Of a DNA stretch of 64,000 bases, positions 24,407-34,239 are shown in pieces. The translations under genes were made by a program, and so were the position numbers. The notes under the pieces were generated by a model, which saw only the letters and a program-made list of their open reading frames with translations, was not told the origin of the DNA and did no database searches. The stretch's first letter is position 1, and every line of letters starts with the position of its first letter. The stretch is taken from NCBI GenBank assembly GCA_017436185.1, contig JAFSDP010000011.1, positions 62,001 through 126,000 on the forward strand, read 5' to 3'. The stretch is from Alistipes sp. (lineage in GTDB: Bacteria > Bacteroidota > Bacteroidia > Bacteroidales > Rikenellaceae).

Positions 24407-27400
24407 ATGGTAAGAAAACTTGTACTATCGTTAGTGGCTGTTTTGGGTGTATTCGCAATGGCGATCGCTCAGAACAAGCAGGTCAGCGGTACAGTTACCA
24501 CCGCGGACGGTGCTCCTGTTGCAGGTGCAACGATTATCGTTGATGGTACCACGACCGGTACGACCACTGGTGCAGATGGTAAGTTTGCGATTTCGGCTCC
24601 GGCAAACGGTAAGCTGAACGTATCGTTTATCGGTTACGAGTCGCAGCAGGTATCGATTGCCGGCAAGACCAATGTGTCGATTGCGCTGGTTGAGGATACC
24701 CACGCTATTGACGACGTAGTAGTCGTTGCCTTCGGTACGGCCAAGAAGGAGGCCTTTACCGGTTCGGCAAAGGTGATTAAGTCGGACGACATCGCCAAGA
24801 CGCAGTCGTCGAACCTGACGGACGCACTGGTAGGTAAGGTTGCTGGTGTTCAGTTTACGTCGGCTTCGGGTCGTCTGGGTGCAGGTCAGACCTTGACCAT
24901 CCGTGGTACCGGTTCGATCAACGCCGGTAACTCGCCTCTCTATGTGGTTGATGGTGTCCCCTACGAGGGTGATATCAACAACATCAACTCGGCCGATATC
25001 GAGTCGATGACCATCCTGAAGGATGCCGCTTCGAATGCCCTGTATGGTGCTCGTGGTGCCAATGGTGTGATTATGATCACGACCAAGAAGGCCAAGGTGG
25101 GCGATGCAGTCGTTACGTTCGATGGTAAGTGGGGTGTCAATACGCGCGCTCTGCGTAACTACGACATCACCGACGAGGCCGGTGAGTATTATGAGTTCCA
25201 CCACAAGGCCCTGATGAACTATCGTACGATGGCCAGCAAGTGGAGCCCCGAGGAGGCTTACGCTTGGGCTAGCTCGACGCTGACGTCGGATGGCGCCGGT
25301 GGTCTGGCTTACAACGTGTTCACGATTCCCGAGGGTCAGAACCTCGTCGGTACGAACGGCAAGCTCAACCCGCTGGCTACGGAGGGTCGTCTGGTACACT
25401 ACAATGGCCAGGACTTCTTCCTCAAGCCCGATAACTGGGTAGATGAGATTTATGGTTCGTCGTTCCGTCAGGAGTACAACGTGAACGTAGCCGGTGCTAC
25501 CGATCGTTCGAACTTCTACGCTTCGATGGGTTACCTGGACAACACGGGTGTGATCGAGGGCTCGAATATGGAGCGTATCACGGCTCGTCTGCGTGCCGAC
25601 TACCAGGCCAAGGAGTGGCTGAAGGTAGGTGGTAACTTCACCTACACCCACTTCGACTGGAACAACGGTTTCAGCAACGAGGGTGCTTCGGATGGTGGTA
25701 ACGCCTTTGCTACGGCAATGCGTATGGCTCCTATCTATCCGCTCTATATGCGTGATGGTAATGGCAACATTATGATCGACGAGTATGGTTTCCAGATGTA
25801 TGACTTCGGTGATGGCCGCAACGGTGGTTCGATGCGTCGTCAGGCCGATATGGAGAACGACCTGCAGAACCTGACGCTGAACAAGAGCAACAACGAGGGT
25901 AACGCCTTCTCGGCCAGCGGTTTCGCTGAGTTCAAGCTCTATGACGGTCTGAAGCTGACCATCAATGGTAACGTAACGCTCGACGAGACGCGTTCGACCT
26001 CGCTGCGTAACCCCTACTACGGTCAGTTTGCCGTATCGGGTGGTGTGCTTTCGAAGGGTCACGATCGTTCGATTGCCTACAACTTCCAGCAGCTGTTGAA
26101 CTACAACAAGAGCTTCGGCAAGCACAACGTAGATTTGCTGCTCGGTCACGAGTCGTACAACCTTCAGAGCTACTCGCTTGGTGCTACGAAGAGTGGTATG
26201 TTCTCGCCCAGCTACCTTGAGTTGAACGGTATGGTTACCGATATGGCTTCGGCATCGTCGGGTAAGGCTGAGTACAACAACGAGGGTTACTTCTTCCGTG
26301 GTCAGTACAACTTCGACGAGCGTGTATTCGTTTCGGGTTCGTACCGTCGCGATGCTTCGTCGCGCTTCCACCCCGATAACCGTTGGGGTAACTTCTGGTC
26401 GGTAGGTGCCGCCTGGATTCTGAGCAAGGAGAGCTGGTACAATGTGGATTGGCTCAATATGCTGAAGGTGAAGGCTTCGTATGGTTCGCAGGGTAACGAC
26501 AACATCGGTTCGTACTACTACACCGACTACTATTCGATTGAGAATGATGGTAGCGGTGGTGTAACCACGATTTTGGCTCGCAAGGGTAACAAGGATATTA
26601 CGTGGGAGACCAACTCGAACCTCAACGTAGGTGTTGAGTTTGGCTTGTGGAAAGATCGCCTCTATGGTGGTATCGACTTCTTCAACCGTAAGACCACCGA
26701 TATGCTCTTCTCGTTGGCTGTTCCTGTTGAGGCCGGTGGTTACAGCTCGATTATGACCAACGTAGGTGATATGCGCAACCGCGGTATCGAGATTGAGTTG
26801 GGTGGTGACATCATCCGCAAGAAGGACTTCGTTTGGAGCGTAAACCTGAATATGACGCACTACAAGAACGAGGTTACCAAGCTGCCCGATCAGTACAAGG
26901 ATACCCCGACCAGCGATGGTAAGCATATGGGTCGTATCAATGGTGGCTACTTCTTGGCTGAGGGTATGTCGTACTACGAGATGTATCGTCCTTCGTATGC
27001 CGGTGTAAATCAGGAGACCGGTGAGTCGCAGTGGTACTACTGGAAGGATGTTAAGGTAGGCGAGGAGCAGAAGGTTGAGAATGGTGTTCCCGTTGTAGAT
27101 GCCGAGGGTAACCCCGTAATGGTACCTATTATGGAGAAGCAGCGTGATATTACGACCGACTATTCGACGGCTTCGACCTATGGTCGTGAGCTGCAGGGTT
27201 GCGCTCTGCCCGACCTCTATGGTGGTTTCGGTACGTCGTTGCAGTGGAAGGGTCTCGATTTCTCGGCTCAGTTCACCTATCAGATTGGTGGTCAGGCTTA
27301 TGACTCGGGTTATGCTTACTATATGTCGTCGCCCACGGGTCTGTCGGACGGTTCGCCCTATCACCGCGACCTGTTGAATGCTTGGACGCCCGAGAACGCT

Positions 27401-27700
27401 TCGTCGAACATTCCTCGTTTCGCTTATAACGATAACTATTCGTCGGCCGGTTCGGACCGCTTCCTCACGGATGCTTCGTACCTGAACATTCAGAACATCA
27501 CGTTGGGTTACACGCTGCCCCAGAAGTGGACCAAGAAGTTCCTGGTGAACAAGCTCCGCATCTATGTATCGTGCGACAACGTATGGTATTGGTCGAAGCG
27601 TCAGGGTATGGATCCTCGTCAGAGCATCAGCGGTGCTACGAGCCCCTACTACCACGCTCCCGTTCGCACCTTTACGGGCGGTGTTTCGGTTTCGTTCTAA
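24407..27700 (+). CDS. SusC/RagA family TonB-dependent outer membrane transporter
   Basis: 1097 residues. A signal peptide (MVRKLVLSLVAVLGVFAMAIAQ) is followed by a carboxypeptidase-D-like domain (VSGTVTTADGAPVAGATIIV, about 25-95) and a plug with DDVVVVAFGT (TonB-box-like) and NALYGARGANGVIMITTKK. The long beta barrel ends in an aromatic residue (GGVSVSF). With the SusD lipoprotein it forms a lidded importer for oligosaccharides or peptides, driven by TonB. Codon use is biased to GGT, CGT and GTA and differs from most neighbours, suggesting very high expression. No glycoside hydrolase, peptidase, ECF or HTCS regulator is adjacent, so the substrate is open; a RagAB-type peptide importer is possible. 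Confidence 0.95.
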   Translation: MVRKLVLSLVAVLGVFAMAIAQNKQVSGTVTTADGAPVAGATIIVDGTTTGTTTGADGKFAISAPANGKLNVSFIGYESQQVSIAGKTNVSIALVEDTHAIDDVVVVAFGTAKKEAFTGSAKVIKSDDIAKTQSSNLTDALVGKVAGVQFTSASGRLGAGQTLTIRGTGSINAGNSPLYVVDGVPYEGDINNINSADIESMTILKDAASNALYGARGANGVIMITTKKAKVGDAVVTFDGKWGVNTRALRNYDITDEAGEYYEFHHKALMNYRTMASKWSPEEAYAWASSTLTSDGAGGLAYNVFTIPEGQNLVGTNGKLNPLATEGRLVHYNGQDFFLKPDNWVDEIYGSSFRQEYNVNVAGATDRSNFYASMGYLDNTGVIEGSNMERITARLRADYQAKEWLKVGGNFTYTHFDWNNGFSNEGASDGGNAFATAMRMAPIYPLYMRDGNGNIMIDEYGFQMYDFGDGRNGGSMRRQADMENDLQNLTLNKSNNEGNAFSASGFAEFKLYDGLKLTINGNVTLDETRSTSLRNPYYGQFAVSGGVLSKGHDRSIAYNFQQLLNYNKSFGKHNVDLLLGHESYNLQSYSLGATKSGMFSPSYLELNGMVTDMASASSGKAEYNNEGYFFRGQYNFDERVFVSGSYRRDASSRFHPDNRWGNFWSVGAAWILSKESWYNVDWLNMLKVKASYGSQGNDNIGSYYYTDYYSIENDGSGGVTTILARKGNKDITWETNSNLNVGVEFGLWKDRLYGGIDFFNRKTTDMLFSLAVPVEAGGYSSIMTNVGDMRNRGIEIELGGDIIRKKDFVWSVNLNMTHYKNEVTKLPDQYKDTPTSDGKHMGRINGGYFLAEGMSYYEMYRPSYAGVNQETGESQWYYWKDVKVGEEQKVENGVPVVDAEGNPVMVPIMEKQRDITTDYSTASTYGRELQGCALPDLYGGFGTSLQWKGLDFSAQFTYQIGGQAYDSGYAYYMSSPTGLSDGSPYHRDLLNAWTPENASSNIPRFAYNDNYSSAGSDRFLTDASYLNIQNITLGYTLPQKWTKKFLVNKLRIYVSCDNVWYWSKRQGMDPRQSISGATSPYYHAPVRTFTGGVSVSF

Positions 27701-27721
27701 TCTCAAAAACCGTAGAAGAAT

Positions 27722-29446
27722 ATGAAAACAAACAATATATTTAAGTTCATTGCTGTAGCTCTGTGCTCTGCAGTGTTGCTGACGAGTTGCGCAGAGGAGA
27801 CCTTCCCCGAGAATGGCTATGCAGTCAACGATCAGATTGGTGAGTCGCCCTTTGCCACCGGTGGTGTGTTGTCGGCTATTCCTACCATCCTGATGAGCAA
27901 CTACACCACGATTCTTGGTGAGCACGTTGAGTTTGGTTATATGGGTTTGGCTGGCGGTCTGGACCGTTTGACCGGTGATATGTTCCCCGTATCGGGTTCG
28001 ATGGACGGCGGTAACCCCTACTACGACCGTTGGCAGTTTGCCACCTATCCCTGTACGCTGCTGTGGCTGAACAATACCAGCTACGCTTCGATGTGGTACT
28101 ACAAGAGCTACTATCAGTTCATCTTCACGGCCAACTCGGCTATTTCGGTGCTTGCCGCTGCCGAGACTCCCGGTGCTGAGCTGGGTGTAGCGTTGGCTTA
28201 TCGTGCTATGATTTACTCGGATATGGCTCGTCTGTACGATCCTCTGCACGCTGTTGGTGATCCCAACGCTCCCGCAGGTTACGAGATTAAGCCCGAGGTT
28301 GTGGGTCTGACTGTTCCTCTGATTACGGAGAACACCACGCAGGATGAGATGGAGAACAACCCCCGTCTGCCTCGTGAGCAGATGTGGGCCTACATCCTCA
28401 ACGACCTGAACAAGGCCGAGGAGTTGATGATTGCCGATGCTTCTTATACGCGTCCGACGATTGGTATTCCCAACCTGGCCGTAGTATATGGTCTGAAGGC
28501 TCGTGCTTACCTCTGGTTGGGTGGTCTCGATGGCAACTACGGTGCTGTTGTTGTTCCCGGCCAGGCCGAGGAGATTTCGGTGGAGGTTCCGACCGGTAAC
28601 GATGCTTACCGCAAGGCTGCCGAGTATGCTCGCAAGGCAATCACCGAGTCGGGTTGCTCGATTATGAGCGAGGCTCAGTGGTTGGATCCTATGACCGGTT
28701 TCTGCGTTGCCAACAACTCGTGGATGATGGGTCTGTGCCAATCGACCGATACGGTTATCGGTAACCTCTACTCGTGGACGGCTCATATGTCGCTCGAGGC
28801 TATCTGGGGTTACGGTTATGGCTCGCAGCCCGGTGTTTCGAACAAGTTCTACGAGCGTATCAACCCTGCCGACTTCCGTCGCAAGAACATCGTTTCGCCC
28901 GATCGTAACTGGGCCGCTTTCCAGCCCTACACGAACCTGACCGAGGATGAGTTCAACGGTAGCGAGAATTCGCCCATTGCTCCTTATGCTTGGGGTAAGT
29001 TCCACACCAACGGCGGTGAGAAGTTCGACTACTCGAAGGGTAACGTAACCGACATTCCGCTGATGCGTGTTGAGGAGATGTACCTGATCGAGGCCGAGGC
29101 TACGGCTCACTACGACGAGGCTACGGGTAAGTCGCTGATCGAGAGCTTTATGGCTAACCGTGCTCCGGGTTACGCTTGCACGTCGCGCGATGTTGTTGAG
29201 GAGATCATCTTCCAGAAGCGTGTTGAGTTCTGGGGTGAGGGTGTCGTTATCTACGATATGAAGCGTATGGACATTGGTTGGAGCAATGCAGACAATACGA
29301 ACTCGCCTGTTTACAACCGCATTACGACCGTTGGTCGTGCACCCTGGTGGAACTTCACCCTGCCCGAGTCGGCAGAGCAGATGAATGCCGGTATTCGCGG
29401 TTTGAACAACCCGAATCCTTGTGGCACCTATATTTCGAATGACTAA
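27722..29446 (+). CDS. SusD/RagB family surface lipoprotein
   Basis: 574 residues. The signal MKTNNIFKFIAVALCSAVLLTSC gives acylated Cys23, after which EETFPENGYAVNDQI begins the mature protein. The protein has the SusD helical TPR scaffold, with LAYRAMIYSDMARLYDPLH and AWLGG-type pairs, and near the C-terminus IPLMRVEEMYLIEAEATAHYDEATG, a conserved SusD segment. It forms the lid on the SusC partner that closes over captured nutrient. It starts 21 bases after the SusC gene, with the same strongly biased codon use. Confidence 0.94.
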   Translation: MKTNNIFKFIAVALCSAVLLTSCAEETFPENGYAVNDQIGESPFATGGVLSAIPTILMSNYTTILGEHVEFGYMGLAGGLDRLTGDMFPVSGSMDGGNPYYDRWQFATYPCTLLWLNNTSYASMWYYKSYYQFIFTANSAISVLAAAETPGAELGVALAYRAMIYSDMARLYDPLHAVGDPNAPAGYEIKPEVVGLTVPLITENTTQDEMENNPRLPREQMWAYILNDLNKAEELMIADASYTRPTIGIPNLAVVYGLKARAYLWLGGLDGNYGAVVVPGQAEEISVEVPTGNDAYRKAAEYARKAITESGCSIMSEAQWLDPMTGFCVANNSWMMGLCQSTDTVIGNLYSWTAHMSLEAIWGYGYGSQPGVSNKFYERINPADFRRKNIVSPDRNWAAFQPYTNLTEDEFNGSENSPIAPYAWGKFHTNGGEKFDYSKGNVTDIPLMRVEEMYLIEAEATAHYDEATGKSLIESFMANRAPGYACTSRDVVEEIIFQKRVEFWGEGVVIYDMKRMDIGWSNADNTNSPVYNRITTVGRAPWWNFTLPESAEQMNAGIRGLNNPNPCGTYISND

Positions 29447-29460
29447 AACAGTGTAAAACC

Positions 29461-31212
29461 ATGAAAAGTCTTAAGATATTCTTTTTGAGCGCACTCGTTG
29501 CTACGGCGGGCCTCTTCACGGCTTGTTCGGAGGACTACGATTGGAGCGCAGGTGAGCTGGCCGAGGGCCCGCAGGCCTATTTCTCGGCTGACGTTCAGAC
29601 GAGCTACACGGTTAGCGCTGAAGATACGTCGGTAACGCTTCCTGTTCTGCGTATCGAGACTGACGGTGCTTTGGATGTACCCGTATTGGCTACCTTCGCC
29701 GAGGGTGAGGAGGGTCTGTTCAATGTTCCCGCAAGCGTTGCTTTCGCTGACGGTGAGAAGTCGGCTTTGATCGACGTAACCTTCGCTTTTGCCGATCTTA
29801 CCCCGGGTAAGAGCTACTCGTTCAGCCTTACGCTCGACGATCCTACGCTGACGACCCCCTATGGTAACTCGCAGGTTGGTCTGACGATTGCTGTTCCCGA
29901 GCCCTATGTACTGCTGGGTAAGGGTTTGATTCGTGACGATATCATTACCTCTTTGTTCAGTGTTGATAACGTTGAGTGGGAGGTTGAGATCTACGAGAAC
30001 ACCAACCAACCGGGTTACATCTTCCTCAAGAATGCCTACACGTCGCTCTATCCCTACAACGAGCCGGGTGACTATGTGACCGAGGATAAGTATTTTGTAG
30101 TTAATATCGCTGATCCCAACCGAGTTATTATCCCGAAGCAGGGTCTGGGTATGGACTGGAATCCTACCGAGTATGGTGAGTTCATCGTTGGTACCACCGC
30201 TCCCGGTACGCTGAAGGACAACATCATTACCTTCCCCGTGAAAGGTCTGTTGGTAGGTATGATGATCTACTCGGAGGGTGATTTTGGTTGGTATGCCAAT
30301 ACCAATGGCCTGTTCCGTATTGCTCTGCCCGGTGCTGTGCTGACCGACTTTACGATGGAGGCTGCTTATGCCGGTTTCCGTGCATGGGTTGATGGCTCGA
30401 CCTTCCCCATCGTAGCTGTTGCTTCGGAGGAGGATACCGACGTTGCTTCGCTTGCCTTCTCGTTCGTCGAGGGTGACATCACGGCCGACTTTGCCGCTGA
30501 GGCTGAGGCTATTGCTGCCGATCCGAAGAACAAGGCCGAGTTCACGATGGAGGAGGATGGTCTGCGCTTCGCTGAGTGTATGTCGCCCGAGTCGCTGGAG
30601 GGTGGCAAGGTTTACACCTGCGTAGTTGTTCCCTACGACGCTGATGGTGAAGCCGCTGTTGATAGCGCAATCGCCGTTGCGTTCTACTTCCCCGGTGTGG
30701 GTGCTTCGGAGGCTCCCGAGTGCCAAGTAGCTGCTAAGATGGGCTACGTGAGCGAGTATGTACCCGACTATTCGGCCAACTATCCCGATGATACCTATCT
30801 GTTCTGGATGATCGAGGGTCAGGAGCTGAAGGAGGTTTATCTGGCCGGCTTCTTCGCTCAGGGTACGATCGATGGTATGATTGCTCAGTATGTTGATACG
30901 GGTGCGATGACCCTGGAGGAGTTCTACGATCTCTTCGTAGAGTCGAACGGTGAGCTGCTCGATCAGGACTTTATGGACGAGCTCGACCAGTACGGTTACA
31001 CTTGGAACATCGTGGGTAAGCTGCCCGCCGACACGGCTGTTGAGGCTCTGGTGAAGGCTGTGAACATCTACGGTTCGGTAGGTTTCGCCCGTATGGAGGG
31101 TAAGACCAAGCCCGCCGCTACCGAGGCTACGCTGAATGGCAAGGGCGCTCTGGTATTCGACCAGACGGTTTCGAACCAGTTCACGCTCAAGTCGGTTAAG
31201 TGGGTGAAGTAA
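29461..31212 (+). CDS. Surface lipoprotein of the SusCD operon
   Basis: 583 residues. The N-terminus MKSLKIFFLSALVATAGLFTAC is a lipoprotein signal (Cys22). A beta-rich Calx-beta-like part (about 30-145, with VTLPVLRIETDGALDVPVLATF and LTPGKSYSFSLTLDDPTL) is followed by a long acidic region of unknown fold. Acidic residues after the Cys (SEDYDW) fit the Bacteroidota surface-export signal. The position fits a SusE/SusF-like accessory binding protein that helps catch the substrate. It starts 14 bases after SusD and ends before a strong terminator. Confidence 0.8.
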   Translation: MKSLKIFFLSALVATAGLFTACSEDYDWSAGELAEGPQAYFSADVQTSYTVSAEDTSVTLPVLRIETDGALDVPVLATFAEGEEGLFNVPASVAFADGEKSALIDVTFAFADLTPGKSYSFSLTLDDPTLTTPYGNSQVGLTIAVPEPYVLLGKGLIRDDIITSLFSVDNVEWEVEIYENTNQPGYIFLKNAYTSLYPYNEPGDYVTEDKYFVVNIADPNRVIIPKQGLGMDWNPTEYGEFIVGTTAPGTLKDNIITFPVKGLLVGMMIYSEGDFGWYANTNGLFRIALPGAVLTDFTMEAAYAGFRAWVDGSTFPIVAVASEEDTDVASLAFSFVEGDITADFAAEAEAIAADPKNKAEFTMEEDGLRFAECMSPESLEGGKVYTCVVVPYDADGEAAVDSAIAVAFYFPGVGASEAPECQVAAKMGYVSEYVPDYSANYPDDTYLFWMIEGQELKEVYLAGFFAQGTIDGMIAQYVDTGAMTLEEFYDLFVESNGELLDQDFMDELDQYGYTWNIVGKLPADTAVEALVKAVNIYGSVGFARMEGKTKPAATEATLNGKGALVFDQTVSNQFTLKSVKWVK

Positions 31213-31235
31213 TCACTTCCAATACCAACTTTTTT

Positions 31236-31269
31236 AGAGGGTTTCCCGCACGGGAGGCCCTCTTTTTTT
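31236..31269 (+). terminator. Terminator of the SusCD operon
   Basis: AGAGGGTTTCCCG/CGGGAGGCCCTCT pairs over 13 positions (two G-U) around a CA turn, then seven T. Confidence 0.9.
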
Positions 31270-31353
31270 ATCCCCTTTTCTATCTCAAAGGTGCCGCTAT
31301 GTGCCCGTTGGCGGGGCTAAAAGTGGGGCGATGACCCAATAAAAGGCCCGAGT

Positions 31354-31384
31354 TTTGCGTTTCGTAGAAAAATAACTACTTTTG
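31354..31384 (+). promoter_or_regulatory. Promoter of porX
   Basis: TTTG (31354-31357), 19 bases, TACTTTTG (31377-31384), 20 bases before the ATG. Confidence 0.75.
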
Positions 31385-31404
31385 TGGATGTAAAACGCTG
31401 AACT

Positions 31405-32955
31405 ATGGTACGCATTCTTTGGGTCGATGACGAGGTGGAACTCCTCAAACCGCACGTGCTCTTCCTTCGTCAGAAGGGCTACGAGGTCGATACCTGCAAC
31501 AATGGCTACGACGCCATCGATATGGTTTCGGAGGGGGCCTACGACCTGATTATTTTGGATGAGATGATGCCCGGTATGACGGGTCTGGAGACACTTCCCC
31601 AAATCAAGGAGGTGCGCCCCACCACGCCCGTCATTATGGTGACGAAGAGCGAGGAGGAGAACATTATGGACAAGGCCATCGGCTCGAAGATTGCCGACTA
31701 CATCATCAAGCCCGTCAATCCGAACCAGGTGTTGCTCTCCATCAAGAAGAATGTCCACCAGCAGCAGCTCGTCACCGAGCAGACCACGGCCGACTACCGC
31801 TCCGAGTTCGGACGCCTCTCGGCCTCGTTGCAGATGGCCGACACCTTCTCGGATTGGTGTTCGCTCTACCGCCGCCTGACGGCCTGGGAGATTGAGCTTG
31901 ACGGCTCGACCGACAGCGGCATCAAGGAGATTTTGTCCTATCAGAAGAACGAGGCCAACCAGGAGTTTTCGAAGTTTGTGCGTCGCAACTACTACAACTG
32001 GATCAATCGTCGCACGGAGGATATTCCCGTGATGTCGCACACGCTGATGCGCAGCGAGATTTTTCCCATCGTCGAGCAGAGTGAGAAGACCACCGTGCTG
32101 TTGATCGATAACTTCCGCTACGACCAGTGGCGTGCCATCTCGTCGCTCCTGCGTGGTTTTTACAACGTCGAGCGGGAGGATTTCTATTGCGCCATCCTGC
32201 CCACCGCCACCCAATATGCCCGCAACGCCATCTTTGCCGGTCTGATGCCGCTGGCCATCGACCGCCTGATGCCCGACCGTTGGCTCAACGACAACGAGCA
32301 GGGGGGCAAAAACCAATACGAGGAGGAGTTCCTGCGCCGCCTGATGACCCAGTGCGGCAAGTCGTGGAAGATGACCTTCGACAAGTTGGTGCGCCCCGAG
32401 CAGGGTCGAAAGCTCATTGACAACATCCGTCGCCTCTACGATGCCGACCTCTCGGTGGTGGTCTATAACTTCCTGGACATCCTCTCGCACGCCCGTACCG
32501 AGACTGACATTGTGCGTGAGCTGACCGAAAACGAGGCGGCCTTCCGCTCGCTGACCCGTTCGTGGTTCGAACATTCGGACCTGTTTGAGTTGCTGAAGTT
32601 GCTCTCCGAAGAGGGCCACACGGTCGTCATCACCTCCGATCACGGTACGATTCGTGTCGATAATCCGGTGCGTGTGACGGGCGATCGGGAGACCTCGTCG
32701 AACCTGCGCTACAAGACGGGTCGCAACCTCCAATACAACGCCCGTGAGGTCTATGAGGTGCAGCGTCCCGAGGATATTCAGCTGCCGTCGGGAAACCTCT
32801 CGTCGAGCTACATTTTTGCCTACAACCGCGATTTTCTGGTCTATAACAACGACGCCAATCGCTATGTACGCTATTACCGCAACACCTTCCAGCACGGCGG
32901 CATCTCGATGGAGGAGATGATTGTGCCGCTGCTGGTGCTTAAACCCAAGAGATAA
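31405..32955 (+). CDS. porX: PorX-type response regulator with PglZ domain
   Basis: 516 residues. The receiver domain (1-120) has Asp8/Asp9 (WVDDE), phospho-acceptor Asp52 (LILDEMMPG), Thr80 and Lys102 (IIKP). After a helical linker comes a PglZ domain of the alkaline phosphatase fold, with VLLIDNFRYDQW (about 232-243) and VVITSDHGTIRV (about 411-422) as metal ligands. PorX with the kinase PorY controls the type IX secretion system in Bacteroidota, and its PglZ part is a zinc phosphodiesterase on oligonucleotides. No secretion genes are in this window. The stop overlaps the tsaE start by one base. Confidence 0.92.
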   Translation: MVRILWVDDEVELLKPHVLFLRQKGYEVDTCNNGYDAIDMVSEGAYDLIILDEMMPGMTGLETLPQIKEVRPTTPVIMVTKSEEENIMDKAIGSKIADYIIKPVNPNQVLLSIKKNVHQQQLVTEQTTADYRSEFGRLSASLQMADTFSDWCSLYRRLTAWEIELDGSTDSGIKEILSYQKNEANQEFSKFVRRNYYNWINRRTEDIPVMSHTLMRSEIFPIVEQSEKTTVLLIDNFRYDQWRAISSLLRGFYNVEREDFYCAILPTATQYARNAIFAGLMPLAIDRLMPDRWLNDNEQGGKNQYEEEFLRRLMTQCGKSWKMTFDKLVRPEQGRKLIDNIRRLYDADLSVVVYNFLDILSHARTETDIVRELTENEAAFRSLTRSWFEHSDLFELLKLLSEEGHTVVITSDHGTIRVDNPVRVTGDRETSSNLRYKTGRNLQYNAREVYEVQRPEDIQLPSGNLSSSYIFAYNRDFLVYNNDANRYVRYYRNTFQHGGISMEEMIVPLLVLKPKR

Positions 32956-33371
32956 TGAGAAAAATTCAGATTGAAAGCGAGGAGGAGCTGTCGAAGGTGG
33001 CCCGCCTGCTGTTGGATGCGCTGGGCGACCGCACGGTCGTGGCGCTGCGTGGCGAGATGGGTGCCGGCAAGACCACCCTGGTGCGTGCCATTGCCGAGGA
33101 GCTGGGGGTCGAGGATCAGGTGACCAGCCCCACCTTTGCGCTGGTCAATCAATACGAGGGCAGCGACGGCCAACGCCTCTTCCACTTCGACTTCTACCGT
33201 ATTGACGACGAGCGTGAGGCCTTCGATTTGGGCTACGAGGAGTATTTCTACTCGGGCGACCTCTGCCTGGTGGAGTGGCCCGAGAAGATCGAGGGACTGC
33301 TACCCGAGGAGTTGGTCGAGCTGCATATCACGGTCGATGGCCCCACCACTCGCACCTTTGAAATTTACTAA
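32955..33371 (+). CDS. tsaE: tRNA t6A biosynthesis ATPase TsaE
   Basis: 138 residues, typical size. Walker A GEMGAGKTTLVRAIAEELG (about 33-51), followed by VTSPTFALVNQYEG and LFHFDFYRIDDEREAFDLGYEEYF, then LCLVEWPEKIEGLLPEE, all TsaE signatures. It is the ATPase that resets the TsaB-TsaD complex making threonylcarbamoyladenosine at A37 of tRNAs reading ANN codons. Translationally coupled to porX (ATAATG overlap). Confidence 0.96.
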   Translation: MRKIQIESEEELSKVARLLLDALGDRTVVALRGEMGAGKTTLVRAIAEELGVEDQVTSPTFALVNQYEGSDGQRLFHFDFYRIDDEREAFDLGYEEYFYSGDLCLVEWPEKIEGLLPEELVELHITVDGPTTRTFEIY

Positions 33372-33400
33372 TTACCCACATCCGAAAAACCAAACACATT

Positions 33401-33796
33401 ATGCAAGAATATACCTCCAAGCAGATTCAGATTCTGCGCCCCGCCGAGCAGATTTATCAGCTCATCAGCCGTTTCGATAACCTCACCCCCGTACTTCAGG
33501 GCCGTGTCGATGATTGGCAGGCCACCGAGGATCGTTGCTCGTTCAAAGCCAAGGGCTTTGGCGTGACGCTCATTATGGCCGAGCGTGTCGAGCCGAAGCA
33601 CGTCAAGATTACGGGCGAGGGCGTTCCGATGGATTTTGCCTTCTGGGTACAGCTGCACAAGGTCTCGGATACGGACACCCGTCTGCGTCTGGTGCTGCAT
33701 ACGGAGCTCAATATGATGATGAAGATGCTCATCGGCTCGAAGTTGCAGGGGGCACTCGATCAGATTGCCGACGGTTTGCAGCAGGCGATGCGCTAA
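33401..33796 (+). CDS. SRPBCC family protein
   Basis: 131 residues with the START/Bet v1-like pattern: a first strand YTSKQIQILRPAEQIYQLISRFDNLTPVLQG, central strands FKAKGFGVTLIMAERVEPKHVKITGEG, and a long C-terminal helix NMMMKMLIGSKLQGALDQIADGLQQAMR. Such domains hold hydrophobic ligands in a deep pocket; the ligand is unknown. Probably in the porX-tsaE transcript, 29 bases after tsaE. Confidence 0.75.
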   Translation: MQEYTSKQIQILRPAEQIYQLISRFDNLTPVLQGRVDDWQATEDRCSFKAKGFGVTLIMAERVEPKHVKITGEGVPMDFAFWVQLHKVSDTDTRLRLVLHTELNMMMKMLIGSKLQGALDQIADGLQQAMR

Positions 33797-33863
33797 AGCG
33801 GACTGCGGCAACGGCCTATAATATAAGTAAGTGAAAATTAGCACGAAAAAAAATCTCGGAAAG

Positions 33864-33894
33864 TTGGCGAATATGCAAATTAAGTGTATATTTG
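33864..33894 (+). promoter_or_regulatory. Promoter of the HU gene
   Basis: TTG (33864-33866), 20 bases, TATATTTG (33887-33894). Confidence 0.7.
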
Positions 33895-33940
33895 CAGACT
33901 CAAACGAGCAAAATACATAATTTAATTAAAAAACAAAGAT

Positions 33941-34213
33941 ATGACTAAGGCAGATATCGTTAGCGAAATCGCTAAGAGCACCGGCGTAGAGAAGGTCCAG
34001 GTGATGGCCATCGTTGAGGCCTTTATGGAGAGCGTTAAGGGTTCGCTGGAGAACGGCGAGAACGTTTACCTCCGTGGTTTTGGTAGCTTCATCGTGAAGA
34101 AGCGCGCTGAGAAGGTGGCTCGCAACATCTCGAAGAACACCACCATCACCATTCCCGAGCACAACATTCCGGCTTTCAAGCCCGCAAAGAGCTTCGCAGC
34201 CAAGGTAAAATAA
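33941..34213 (+). CDS. HU family DNA-binding protein
   Basis: 90 residues, full HU/IHF length. MTKADIVSEIAKSTGVEKVQVMAIVEAFMESVKGSLENGENVYLRGFGSFIVKKRAEK is the dimerisation body. ARNISKNTTITIPEHNIPAFKPAKSF is the beta-arm that bends DNA, with the conserved IPEHNIPAFKPAK tip (Pro at the intercalating position). A nucleoid protein. Its own promoter and the following bS22-like gene form a short translation-linked unit. Confidence 0.96.
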   Translation: MTKADIVSEIAKSTGVEKVQVMAIVEAFMESVKGSLENGENVYLRGFGSFIVKKRAEKVARNISKNTTITIPEHNIPAFKPAKSFAAKVK

Positions 34214-34239
34214 TTGTCTAACCATTAACATTTAAGACT

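Noticed and set aside
24431..29110. A 1559-codon open frame on the minus strand, antisense to the SusC and SusD genes.
   Set aside because: It is an artefact of the strongly biased codons of the sense genes. The translation is low in protein character and spans two unrelated genes and their gap.
31405..32955. BREX or Pgl phage defence, because of the PglZ domain.
   Set aside because: The receiver-PglZ architecture is that of PorX, and no other BREX or Pgl gene is near.
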